Assembly (NCBI GenBank): GCA_004369045.1
Contig: ML213518.1
Span: 88,690 to 152,689 of the forward strand
Source of the DNA: Heliocybe sulcata
Taxonomy: Eukaryota; Basidiomycota; Agaricomycetes; Gloeophyllales; Gloeophyllaceae
Reading direction: 5' to 3'
DNA length: 64,000 bases
The first letter of the stretch is position 1, and every line of letters starts with the position of its first letter. The notes below the pieces were generated by a model. It did not search any database and had not been told where the DNA came from. It worked only from the letters and a program-made list of their open reading frames with translations. Of the stretch, positions 24,814 through 34,028 are shown piece by piece. The position numbers and the translations under genes are program-made.

Positions 24814-24846
24814 TGCGAAACGCCTGCGAAACACCTGCGAAACACC
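24814..24846 (+). repeat. Three 11-bp repeats TGCGAAACRCC
   Basis: Three consecutive copies of an 11-bp unit. The same unit followed by TGCGA occurs near the other end at 18719-18734, and the TGCGAA word is also in both terminal repeats. These are candidate transposase-binding sites. Confidence 0.65.
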
Positions 24847-25129
24847 TGTGAGCGACTTCGAACGTATGCGAACCACCTACAGATGGCATTTGAGAGGTCG
24901 AACGATGCTCAGGGAGATGTCTGAGTATGTTATCTTGCCCACAAGCTTGTCGGAACTCGGGACTTGTTTCATGGAAGTGCTTCGACAGTACTCGAGCTTA
25001 CCTAGCTCAGGCTGTTCGAACGTTCACCGTGGCTCGAAGTTGGTATGACAGACCTGCTATGCACCGGTAATCAGCGCTTCAGTGCTTCAGCCACAGACCA
25101 ACAGCAGCAAATACTGTTCGCATCCTCTG

Positions 25130-25640
25130 GCACGCTTTGCCATGTCCAGCGCAGCATAGACTTGTCGGACGCTGAAGTATTTGAGCGAGAGTGAGTCTTA
25201 ACCTTGTTATGAGAGATTTTAAGGAGTTTTCTGAGCTTAGAATAGCATGCGATACGACTTCGGCAGTCCATCTATGTGCCCGAAGTGACGGTCCCTCAAA
25301 CGGACTCTCGAACGCAGCGTAGACTCGTCGGACGGTCAATGTTTTGGGCGAGAGTGAGTCTTTATCTTGCGATGAAAGTGTTCTAATAGTTTTCTGAGCT
25401 TAGAATAGCATGCGATACGACTTCGGCAGTCCGTCGAATGTGCCCGAAGTGACCGTCCCGCAAAAGGACTATCGAACACAGCGTGCACTCGTCAGGCGGT
25501 CATTATCTCCGACGATGGTGAGTTCTTATCATGCAATGAAAGTCTTGAGACGGTTTTCTCCGCTTAGGATACCGTCCGATACTATCAGGTTGCTCCTGGT
25601 GACCATCCCCAAAAACGACTATCTTGGTTCTCGGAGTACC
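25130..25640 (+). repeat. Tandem array, about three copies of a 164-bp unit
   Basis: Landmarks recur at near-constant spacing: GTGAGTCTTA at 25191, 25354 and (diverged) 25518, and TTCTGAGCTTAGAATAGCAT at about 25229 and 25393, with a decayed copy near 25557. Divergence increases toward the right. A partial fourth copy may precede 25190. Confidence 0.75.
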
Positions 25641-25901
25641 CTATACCGCGCTTGCAGTAGCGGCGCAGCGAGGCTTACATGAAACTAAGGTGGTTGCGTG
25701 ATAAGTGAATGCATAGGTGTCGGTTAATGAGTGCTACACTAGTATCGACGTCTCTGGTCCGGGCATTAAGCCATAAATACTATGCAGGACTGTATCTTAC
25801 ATTCATGCATCAGTAATAGAGGTCCAATGACTGGGAGTAGTGGTAGTTACGCTCATGCAATGCCTACAGGTCTGAGGGAGCCATTTCGCAAGTGTTCGCA
25901 G

Positions 25902-25936
25902 CGCTTTGCAGTGCTTCGCAGAAATATCTAGGCCCC
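25902..25936 (-). repeat. Right terminal inverted repeat of the MULE-type element
   Basis: The reverse complement begins GGGGCCTAGATATTTCTGCG and continues AAGCACTGCAAAGCG. It matches the left end through the ATTTCTGCGAAGCA core. Confidence 0.75.
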
Positions 25937-25945
25937 CAAAACGCG
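25937..25945. repeat. 9-bp target-site duplication, right copy (CAAAACGCG)
   Basis: Identical to 18663-18671. Confidence 0.85.
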
Positions 25946-26041
25946 TGTTCCCAATAATGTTAATGAAGGCGAGTGCTAAAGCGCTAAGGCTTTGCCTCCC
26001 GCCTGACGATTTCATTGGCATCAAGCTGCTCTCTATCTAGT

Positions 26042-27868
26042 ATGGATGTACGACAATCGATAGCAGCCCTCGTCAGCATCGTGGCAGACAACGTACTAGT
26101 AGATACGACATTCACACCTCCCGGACCTATTCCGACTGCCCTGCTGGAAGATCCACAGGCCTATGTGCAATCACTGGAGAATTCCACAGACCCGGTGGCG
26201 TGCCACGCAATCCGGGAAGAGCTACGGCTCTGCTGGGATGATCACCAGCGCTGGGCACTACTACGGGATGGCGGCATAATTTGGGCTGCGGCTAGGCTGA
26301 TAAAGCCTCTTGGAAAAAATCTGGACTCACAGGACATTTTGTACTTCGTAAGTCCCATTCAGATGGGTCTCGTGCCGCTGGAGGCATTACTGGCTTCGTT
26401 GCACAGGTTATCAGTCTCCACACGTGTGTGCTGTGCTACACCATCCTCGGCAAGCATGAGAAAGAGGAGAGATTCGAGCCATGGGTATCAGCCAGCCATG
26501 TATATAAGGCATCTGTCAAAGTACTTGAGAACATATGGACTGCCCTTCAGGTGCTCACTCCCTCAGACGGGTGCCTGCCTCAGCCACGGGAGTCGGTATG
26601 TTCGGTGACGTGCAATTACTTCATTATCTTGCTCACTCTGAGGTCCCGAAATGCCCAAGATGATATGACGCCCGAGCTTTGGGGAGAGCTGATGTTCAGG
26701 TATGTTCTCCTTCTTGATTGTGAGCAGCCCTGTGACAGCTATAGCAGAGATCTCGCTCGATCGGTCCCGTGTATTTATGATTTGGCCTTTCACTGCCATC
26801 TCTATACACCCGAGGGGGAAAGACGACGCAAAATACTTTACGTCCGCGTTCATCTCGATTTCATCTATTGCAGCATCTTCAATGCTGTCTGGACCCCTCG
26901 TCAGTACATTGAATGCATGGGACAAGACGGATTCTTGGATTGTGTCTGTGACCTGCTCGCCGACGACAGGCTCGTCAACACAGGTCTCAATCTGTTTCTG
27001 GATGGCCTTTGCGGCCTCTACGGAGATGACGGCTGTCTCGACAAAGCTACCATTCAAGTACCGGATGATCTGGCAATAGCTCTGATAAAGGCCATGTGGA
27101 GACAATTGCAACAAAACACTGTCTCCTCGCCCGAGACCTGGCAATGTGCCTATTACGTAGATCAATTGATCAGGTGCTGCTGATGCAGTATCCAGTCATA
27201 GTTGCTTGAAGTGACGCTGACCACTTTGGCTGTAGCATTGTTCTGGACAAGTCGTGTCACCCAGAAGTCATACTACGCAAGATTCTACTGAATGAGCAGG
27301 GTACCTTCCTGATGGGGAGAATGGCCATTGCTTACACTTATCGCGATGGCGAGTCCGTGAATTCTCGTTGCATGCCATATCCATAACGTGCATTCACAGA
27401 GACGATAATAAAGCAGCCTGTATTCATGGTCGACAATGTGATCCGCTACATCCCGCATGATTGGCGGGGAGTCCACTTGCTCATCTGCGACGCCTTCCAA
27501 TTCCCCTGGCCCAAAATGCTCAACCATCTGGAAACGAAGAATCCCATTGTATGTGGCCTGGTCCGGGGTATTCGCGACGAATGGCGGCGCCTGGGATCCA
27601 AGTTCAATATTCCCATGGAGGATTGCCAGGCAGCCCGACTACTTGGGTGTTGCTGGCACAGATGTCCTTTGTATCAGGAGCCGACGGATAAATGGATGTA
27701 TATCTGTGCGTGTGGGGATGCTCGGTACTGCAATGCGGAATGCCAGGCTTCGTACGTCTTGAACGTTTGATGGAACCTGTCTAGGCTTACGCTGTCTTTC
27801 ACAGGGACTGGAGGGAAGGTGGCCATCGCGACACTTGTACGCATAGGAAGGAACGCAAGCGTCCCTGA
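26042..27868 (+). CDS. MYND-type zinc-finger protein, family copy 2
   Basis: Exons 26042-26347, 26407-26699, 26745-27173, 27236-27348, 27400-27751 and 27805-27868 encode 518 residues. The five introns have phases 0,2,2,1,2, as in the other three copies. The fourth intron needs a GC donor (GCGAGT), where copy 4 has GTGAGT. Shared motifs are EDPQAYVQSLE, RWALLRDGGIIWAAARL, the CVLC pair, ECMGQDGFLD, LPDDLAIALIKAMWRQL-like helices and IPHDWRG. The C-terminal finger has ligands CCWHRC, CACG, YCNAEC and HRDTC. The start is 105 bp beyond the right end of the MULE-type element, so its upstream region has been replaced by transposon sequence. Function is inferred only as a MYND protein-interaction module. 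Confidence 0.8.
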
Positions 27869-28403
27869 TCCGGGCTCGTATATTTTGCAACAATGCTGTA
27901 TATTGCACGTATATATGCACGGATGAGAACGAGTGTCTGAATATTTGCATTTTTGAATTGTAATGGAAGCTGGCGAGGAGCAACTTTTGCTATCCTGAAA
28001 TAAATCGGAGGAGCATGCAATACTCGTCCTTTGCCAATTTGCCTTACACTGCTGTCGCGGTTGTGACTGAACGTGGTAAGATATGGCACGTGATGTTGCT
28101 GCATGCAGTCCCGATCAGTTGCGCCGCATGATCGGGACACTTTCCGGGACTGCAGCCACGTGGCACACGTATAGCACGCGACTGGAGAGAAAGTACTCGT
28201 CGAAAAGGACAGAAGCATTCTTGACCGGAATAGCATGATTTTCTTCAGGCTCCATAGCAAATATACGCTTATAACGATTAGAGTCCCCAATACTTGACGA
28301 TTCGCCGGAGAGCAGTATCCCAAGATGGCGTTCCGTGAATACATTGGGTCACATCACGGTCACGTGCTGATACCTAAGATAAGTGCGTGACGGTTTATCG
28401 ACA

Positions 28404-30239
28404 ATGTTATCCTTGACTGCTATGTCACCTTCATCCAGAATAATAATTCCACGTGCTTTGCAAGACGATCCCGAAGCCTACATCAGGACATTAGAGCAAT
28501 CTTCAGACAAGTCCCTGACAGACGCCATTGCGGGCGAACTGGCACTATGCATTGATGATCGCTCGCGTCGGCGCTGGGCGCTGCTGCGCGAGGGTGGCAT
28601 GGTCTCTGCTGCAGCTAGGCTTGTGCAGCAACCGAAAGCAGATATAAATGCTCAGGAGGGGTCGGATTATGCAGCACAGTTCGTGCGTACGTGCACCACT
28701 GGAAGCGGTGCTAGTGTGCGCAAGCTCCGAGTTGCTGATGAGCTAATGGGCATTGTAGTCCTCTGCCATGCGCGCATGCGCACTTTGTACCAAGGTTATT
28801 CGGATATCTGAACCCAGAAGAAAAAAGAAGCCAGTGACGGGGGTATCCCAAATGTACAAGGCAGCTGCAACAGTCCTCGCCAATGCATGGGCCGCAATCA
28901 ATGTGCTTTCTCATTCCGCGTCATGCACTCTAAGCCAACACAAATCGATCTGTTCATTGATATCCGACTATCTCGTCGAGCTGCTGTGGCTGTGAGTTGC
29001 AGATGTTCCTGAGTCTCATTCCTTCGCCGTCGCCGACTTGAAAGTCGAGGAACCAGTGCATGTGGCATACAAGTGTGTTCACTTCCTCGTGGCTCATCTA
29101 ACGGTTATTAACGCACGCAGGGAGCTCGTGCACTTGACCCCGGTGATTAAAAATCTAGCCTTCCACTGCTATTTCTACGTCTCCAACAAATGCGACTGGG
29201 AGAACCTGGGGTACTGCCGCACAGTACTGAGAGATGTCTACCTTGAGAGTGACACCAGCTACAATCAGGATTACGGCGACTGCATTCAATGCATGGGACA
29301 AGACCAACTCCTAGATCGCGCACAGGCTCTGTTCGCCAACGACCGACTTGTCAATGAGCATCTCCTGTGCTTACTCCAGGACCTCTGTGCACTTTACAAC
29401 TCAGACGGCAGCCTGCACACCGACGCCCTCCAGCTGCCCGACTCCCTCGCCATTGCGCTTGTCAAGGCGATATGGCGGCAGCTGAAGGTCGGGGAGTGGT
29501 TTACTGAGTCGCAGGCGCGCTGGCTCTGCGTCTATGCGGCGGACGAGCTGATGGAGTGCGTTCCTTGCCTTTCCCACTCCACGGCTGACTGAGCGATGTC
29601 GCAGCACCATCCTGCGCGGCTCGAAGTGCCCGGAGGACGTCCTCTGTGGGATACTCAAAGAGCACCACGGGGCAAGCTTGATGGCACGTGCAGCCGTCAC
29701 AGGCACATACACCACAGGTCTGTCTCCCCCCTCACACATATCGCCAACCTAATAAAACATACCACCCAGACCCCGCTGCAATGAAGCATCCCCTCTTCCT
29801 CGCCACCCACCTCATGCACTACATTTCACCTGCCAATCATGCCCTCGTCCGGCGCGCGCTTGCACCCGTGTGGCTCAAGACGCTCACCCACGTCGAGATG
29901 AAGAATCCCGAATCTTACATCGTCATCGGCCGAGTGCACGTTGAGTGGCGCCGCCTCGGCGAGATGTTTGGACTAATGGCGGAGAAGAAGGCACTCAGAG
30001 CGCCGGGGTGCCATTACTATCGCTGCGTCCTGCACCAGGAGCCGACGGACAAGGTGCTGCGCCTTTGTTTCTGCGGACGTGCACAGTACTGCAACAAACA
30101 CTGCCAGGGGGCGTATGTACACACAGATCCTTGCATGGTTCTCGGCATTGATTATGTTCACCATTGTAGGGACTTGAGAGCAGGAACGCACAGCTGCTCA
30201 CCTGGACAGGACGATGAACAGAAAGGTGAACAGTCTTAA
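28404..30239 (+). CDS. MYND-type zinc-finger protein, family copy 3 (altered finger)
   Basis: Exons 28404-28682, 28759-28991, 29121-29555, 29605-29717, 29770-30112 and 30170-30239 encode 490 residues with intron phases 0,2,2,1,2. The second intron is long (129 bp) and may hide a small exon. Family motifs are DDPEAYIRTLEQ, RRWALLREGGMVSAAARLV, the CALC pair, QCMGQDQLLD, LPDSLAIALVKAIWRQLK and EHHGASLMAR. The finger starts normally (CHYYRC, CFCG, YCNKHC). The last exon then reads DLRAGTHSC where the others have DWREGGHRxxC, so the conserved Trp is lost and the final His and Cys are only one residue apart. The final intron is a multiple of three and in frame, so retention would still give an open frame. 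The gene looks expressed-type but functionally drifted. Confidence 0.75.
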
Positions 30240-30714
30240 CGTCATGGGCATAGCAGCAAACAATAAATAACAAGATTCGACGTGGGGCACTATCACAAGG
30301 TGACCATCTTGTCTCGCTCGTACACATATCATGATTGTGCTTGTAACATGATTTTACACTCTGAGACGGATACACTTGGGATGTATTAAATTTATAAGTA
30401 CACTGTGAGATGGATACAAATATCCGAACACGGGCGCTGGTTAGCCACGCGACCCTTCTATATACAGTACATAAGATAGAGAAAAAATCTGATACACACG
30501 AAGAGACGTAGAATGAATCTTGAGAGAAACACTAGTGGATACAATGAAAATGGGAGTCTTGAAGGTATTGAGGACACATGGCGGCGATGTGGTCGGATAT
30601 AGTGCAGGTCATGGTATCATGAAGTCGTTGGGTGGCAAAGGCAGGCATGCTATTCGACGAAAGTCAGCGACGTCGCAAACGATCACAAGCAACCACAGAC
30701 ACTCACCAAATACT
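30240..30714. other. Intergenic, 475 bp, no gene seen
   Basis: Convergent 3' flanks of MYND copy 3 and the coiled-coil gene. It contains the second copy of the 45-bp dispersed repeat. Confidence 0.5.
30455..30499 (+). repeat. 45-bp dispersed repeat downstream of MYND copy 3
   Basis: Near-identical to 18370-18414. Both lie on the plus strand 3' of a MYND-family gene, 216 and 427 bp after the respective stop codons. Confidence 0.7.
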
Positions 30715-31761
30715 TTAGTTGCAGAACAGCTCCACCTCAGAATGCATCTTGTTAAGCTCTAGAGCGCGTGTGAGGGTCGCGATGTGGGCATCCTGGTCCC
30801 GGATGTGCGACTCCTGGGTGACGATGATGGTGTTCTGGTCCTCGAGGTCGAGTTCGAGGCGGTCGATAATGGTCTGTTTGTCATTGTTGGCAGCGTCGAG
30901 CTCGTCAGCGAAGGCATCCAAGTCCCTGAGCTTGGTGTCCTTCTCGGCGATGACCGCCTGTAACTTGTCGATGTCGGTGTGGGCGTCAGCGAGCTGGTCG
31001 TTGAGCTTCTGGATCTGGGCGTCCTTCTCCTCAACGGTGGCACGAATCGTCTCCTCGTACTGTTTCTTCTGCATGGTGAGCCGGTCATTGCAGTCTTTGA
31101 TGGCAGCATCCTTCTCGGCGATGATGGTCTGCAAGATCTGGAGCTGAAGGCGGTCGGCAGCGAGCTGTTTGTTGCGCTTCGTAATCTGGGCGTTCTTCTC
31201 GTCGATGGCAGCCCGCATGTCCTCGTCGTACTGAATCTTCTCCTGAGCAAGCTGCTCGCTGTGCATCTTGATCTCCTCGTCCCTCTCCTCAATAATGGTG
31301 CGCATCTCCTGCACAAAGTGTATCCTCTGCTTCATCAGCTCTTCGTCCCTCTTCTGAATCTGACCGTCCTTCTCTGCAATCATAGCCCTCGCCTCGACCA
31401 GCTGCTTCGCCATAGTCTCAATCATACCCTGAACCTGCTTCACCCTGAACATAGGGACAGTAGTGGACTCCAGGCACGAAGGGGTGGGCTTCTTCATCTT
31501 GAACAGCTTCTTGATGTGCTCGGGCGTGAGGGGGATGCGGCGTCGAGTAGGTGAGGGCGGAGTGGACGGCCTGGAAGAGGTCGAGGATGAAGGCGAGATG
31601 GAGATGGAAGTGGGTGAGACGGGGAGCTCGGTCGATGGTTCCTTGGCGATGCGGGCTGGATGGTCCTTCTTGAGGATGCGCGTGATGAAGGACTGCTTGA
31701 GGAAGTCAATGTCGGCGGCTTTGGCCTGGAAGGACTTGAGGGTCTCCTTGACAGAAGGCAT
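30715..31761 (-). CDS. Intronless coiled-coil protein, 348 residues
   Basis: I do not recognise a named family. The start is the ATG at 31761 (MPSVKETLKSFQAKAADIDF), since the frame further upstream has no ATG. Residues 1-85 are Ser/Pro-rich and probably disordered (SPTSISISPSSSTSSRPST). From about residue 100 to the end, the protein is one long coiled coil of roughly seven units of 28-29 residues. Each unit begins with a variant of IAEKDxQIQKxxxxL (for example IIAEKDAAIKDCNDRL and VIAEKDTKLRDL). The regular unit length of about four heptads suggests internal duplication. There is no membrane segment. The absence of introns is unusual next to its intron-rich neighbours and could reflect a retrocopy or a young gene. 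Confidence 0.7.
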   Translation of the reverse strand: MPSVKETLKSFQAKAADIDFLKQSFITRILKKDHPARIAKEPSTELPVSPTSISISPSSSTSSRPSTPPSPTRRRIPLTPEHIKKLFKMKKPTPSCLESTTVPMFRVKQVQGMIETMAKQLVEARAMIAEKDGQIQKRDEELMKQRIHFVQEMRTIIEERDEEIKMHSEQLAQEKIQYDEDMRAAIDEKNAQITKRNKQLAADRLQLQILQTIIAEKDAAIKDCNDRLTMQKKQYEETIRATVEEKDAQIQKLNDQLADAHTDIDKLQAVIAEKDTKLRDLDAFADELDAANNDKQTIIDRLELDLEDQNTIIVTQESHIRDQDAHIATLTRALELNKMHSEVELFCN

Positions 31762-33508
31762 GATGGTGGATGTAAGAGAGTGAAAGTGGTGGTAGTGATC
31801 GACAGAGAGTATGGACAAGAGAGAATATGAAGGAGACTAGCTCGATGGTAGGAGAAGAGGGAAGAGATGTTGATGGGGAGGAGAGGCGTAGGAGGCCGGT
31901 TTATATCCTTGCGAGGAGAGGCGGGCAGTCTGGATACGAATGCGCACGGACCTGGGGTCAGCCACGACGCATCCAGAGGGAACCAATCGTGTGGACATAC
32001 GGTTCTCCCTGACGCCGGTTCAGACTGCGACGTCGCTCGCAGCAAAGCATTCTATGCCTTGCTTCTGACTACCGTCGTCGACAAGAAGCGTCACAGTCCA
32101 TCCCTGCGTCAGGTAGCGCTAGAGGAAAGAGGGTTTAGCCAAGTCGCGACGAGCGTCTGTCACATCACTTTACACGTGACTTAGGGAATGCAAGCGTTAC
32201 AAGCGAACGATTCAATAGATCTGCAGTCTCTCCAGAAGTATATTATTCCGTTACAAAGAAAGAAGAAACGTTTATATGAGGGACACTGGGAGAGTTCAGG
32301 AGCCGTACTATTGGAGACTCAGATCGATGGTCGAGTAGAAGCTGTGATTTGTACTCACGGAGCGTCCTCCCATGTATGGCTTCAAGGGCTTCATGCACGG
32401 CTCCAAATCGTCTCGTCAAAACGATCTGCGCGAGGCAAGAATGTCAGGCCCCTAAACATAGAAGGCTTAAACAAGTGCACAGTACGAACCTAGTGAAACG
32501 GCCAAGCCTCGTGCTTTCGCGACGAGAACGCTAATGAATGGACAGCGACCAAGAATCCTTCTCGCTAGAGTTCAAGTTGCCGTGGCCTGCCTAAGCCTCC
32601 ATCGGTGATAGTCCTGGTATGTAGGCGAGTTAACACAATGTTCGAAGACGACATGACAGAGGAAGCAAACAAAAGGGCTCGCGAGCTGGCCAGCCCGACG
32701 AGCAAAAGAAAGGGCGATACGGAGTATAAAGGCAAAAAGAGGGAACGTACCTTTCTTCGTGAGTGACCCTAGCTTGATGAATCGGTGGATGTACCTCGAC
32801 AAACGTGTGGTCAGTATCGGTTCGAAAGTGAGGTATAGATGCGGGAGCGTAGAGCAGACATTGGCCAGATGCCGTGCCAGTTTCCCAGGACTTATAACAG
32901 GGAGTGACTCACCGTGCATGCGAATGTAGCCTCAAATGAACGCCTTGATATATCGACCGGGTACCTCAAAAGAGTGGTGGTCAGGACCGATTCAAACGAG
33001 CGTCAACCTCAGGGGGAGCAGTACCAACGTTGGCCGGACGCAGCAAGACATCCGCCCAAGAAGAGGAATCCAAGCATCACTCACCGCACTCGGATGTAGG
33101 CCTGTGATCACTCATATCTTGAGGAATCAATCGGGGTCCCTTGCAAAAGAGTAGTCAGCATCGATTCACGTGGTAAGCATAAGATGGAAGAGCAATGCGG
33201 ACGTTGGCCGGACGCCCACAAGGCTCATCCCAATCAGGGAAAGAAGGGTCACTCACTAAAGCTGCGGCGGAAGTGATTGTTGTTGATGTTCTTGCAATAA
33301 GGATGTAGTTTTGTGCGCCAGATATCTAGAAAAAGTGAGTGGCTGCATGTAGAGAAGGAACTATATTAATTAGTTTGGTAACGACGAGGAATCTTTCGAA
33401 TGTGCCAGCCGCCGCAGCAAGATACAGGTAGAGAGATGATGAATCATACTTACCTTTTCCCGTCTCCCTCCCTAGTTCACCCCCCCACCTCTCCTCTTCC
33501 CCCCTCAT
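31762..33508. other. Non-coding stretch with tandem repeats
   Basis: No supported complete gene. Positions 31762-32550 hold the coiled-coil promoter side and unremarkable sequence. From 32740 to 33256 there is a diverged 172-bp tandem array. The remainder leads into the 3' end of the acidic-protein gene. Confidence 0.4.
32740..33256 (-). repeat. Diverged tandem array of about 172-bp units with splice-donor-like ends
   Basis: On the plus strand three units end in ACTCAC at 32912, 33084 and 33256, exactly 172 bp apart. Each contains a recognisable middle (GTGGTCAG..CCGATTC or variant) and a TTGGCC core. On the minus strand each unit boundary reads as a GTGAGT donor. This hints at duplicated exon-intron units, though I could not assemble a consistent protein. 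Confidence 0.55.
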
Positions 33509-34020
33509 CTACGCCATAGACAGCCCGTCGAACCCCCATTCACCATCCTCATCGAAGTCCTCCAGATCAGCTTCGTACGCCAGGGCCTCATCTAGCTCCG
33601 TTTCGAAGTCGCAATCCCTGATAAGAGAAGCGTCAGCATCGAAGTTGAGAGAGAAGGACGACTTGTCGTGGTAGTAGTAGGAAAGCATGCTCATATCCGC
33701 CACGTCCACCGCCGCGCCTGCCTCCCCCACCATTCCGGCCTCCACTTCGTCCTGATCTTCCCCCTCCTCCAGTTCAGTCTCCTCTACATCGTCATCCTCC
33801 CACACTAAATGCTCCCACACCGACCTCTCTGACGCCAACTTCGCCTCCAACGCATACCGTGCCGTCTCCATCTTAACAAGGAATTCCTCATACGTGATCC
33901 CCACCCAGCTATCATACGTCTGAATATTCCCCTGCTCCTCCTCCTCCTCCTCCTCCTCGATTTCATCGCCGTCATCGCAGAAATCCTGTCCGAGGACGTT
34001 CCACTCAGGCAAGTCAGTGT

Positions 34021-34028
34021 TGGGCAAC
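34021..34028. repeat. 8-bp target-site duplication, left copy (TGGGCAAC)
   Basis: Identical to 38068-38075. Eight bases is the diagnostic hAT length. Confidence 0.88.

Larger units (their letters stand above)
18672..25936 (-). mobile_element. Complete MULE-type DNA transposon, 7265 bp
   Basis: The element lies between perfect 9-bp direct repeats. Its ends are imperfect inverted repeats. Left begins GGGTCACAAG, right (reverse complement) begins GGGGCCTAGAT, and both run into the identical core ATTTCTGCGAAGCA. Inside is one intact nine-exon gene (18910-24438, minus strand) whose transposase core has MULE-like DDE residues. The remaining 1.5 kb between the gene start and the right end is non-coding. 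It holds TGCGAA-rich subterminal repeats and a 164-bp tandem array. The element sits between MYND copies 1 and 2, and its right end lies 105 bp before the ATG of copy 2. An intact frame and a perfect duplication imply a fairly recent insertion, but the ends have diverged from each other. Confidence 0.85.
24439..25936. other. Non-coding right arm of the MULE-type element
   Basis: No supported ORF on either strand. It contains the transposase promoter, a cluster of TGCGAA words (24814-24846), a three-copy tandem array (25130-25640) and the right terminal repeat. Confidence 0.6.

Noticed and set aside
28683-28803. Read-through of MYND copy 3 exon 1 to the stop near 28809
   Set aside because: Splicing at the GTGCGT donor (28683) to the acceptor before 28759 gives the CALC motif and intron phase shared by all paralogues.
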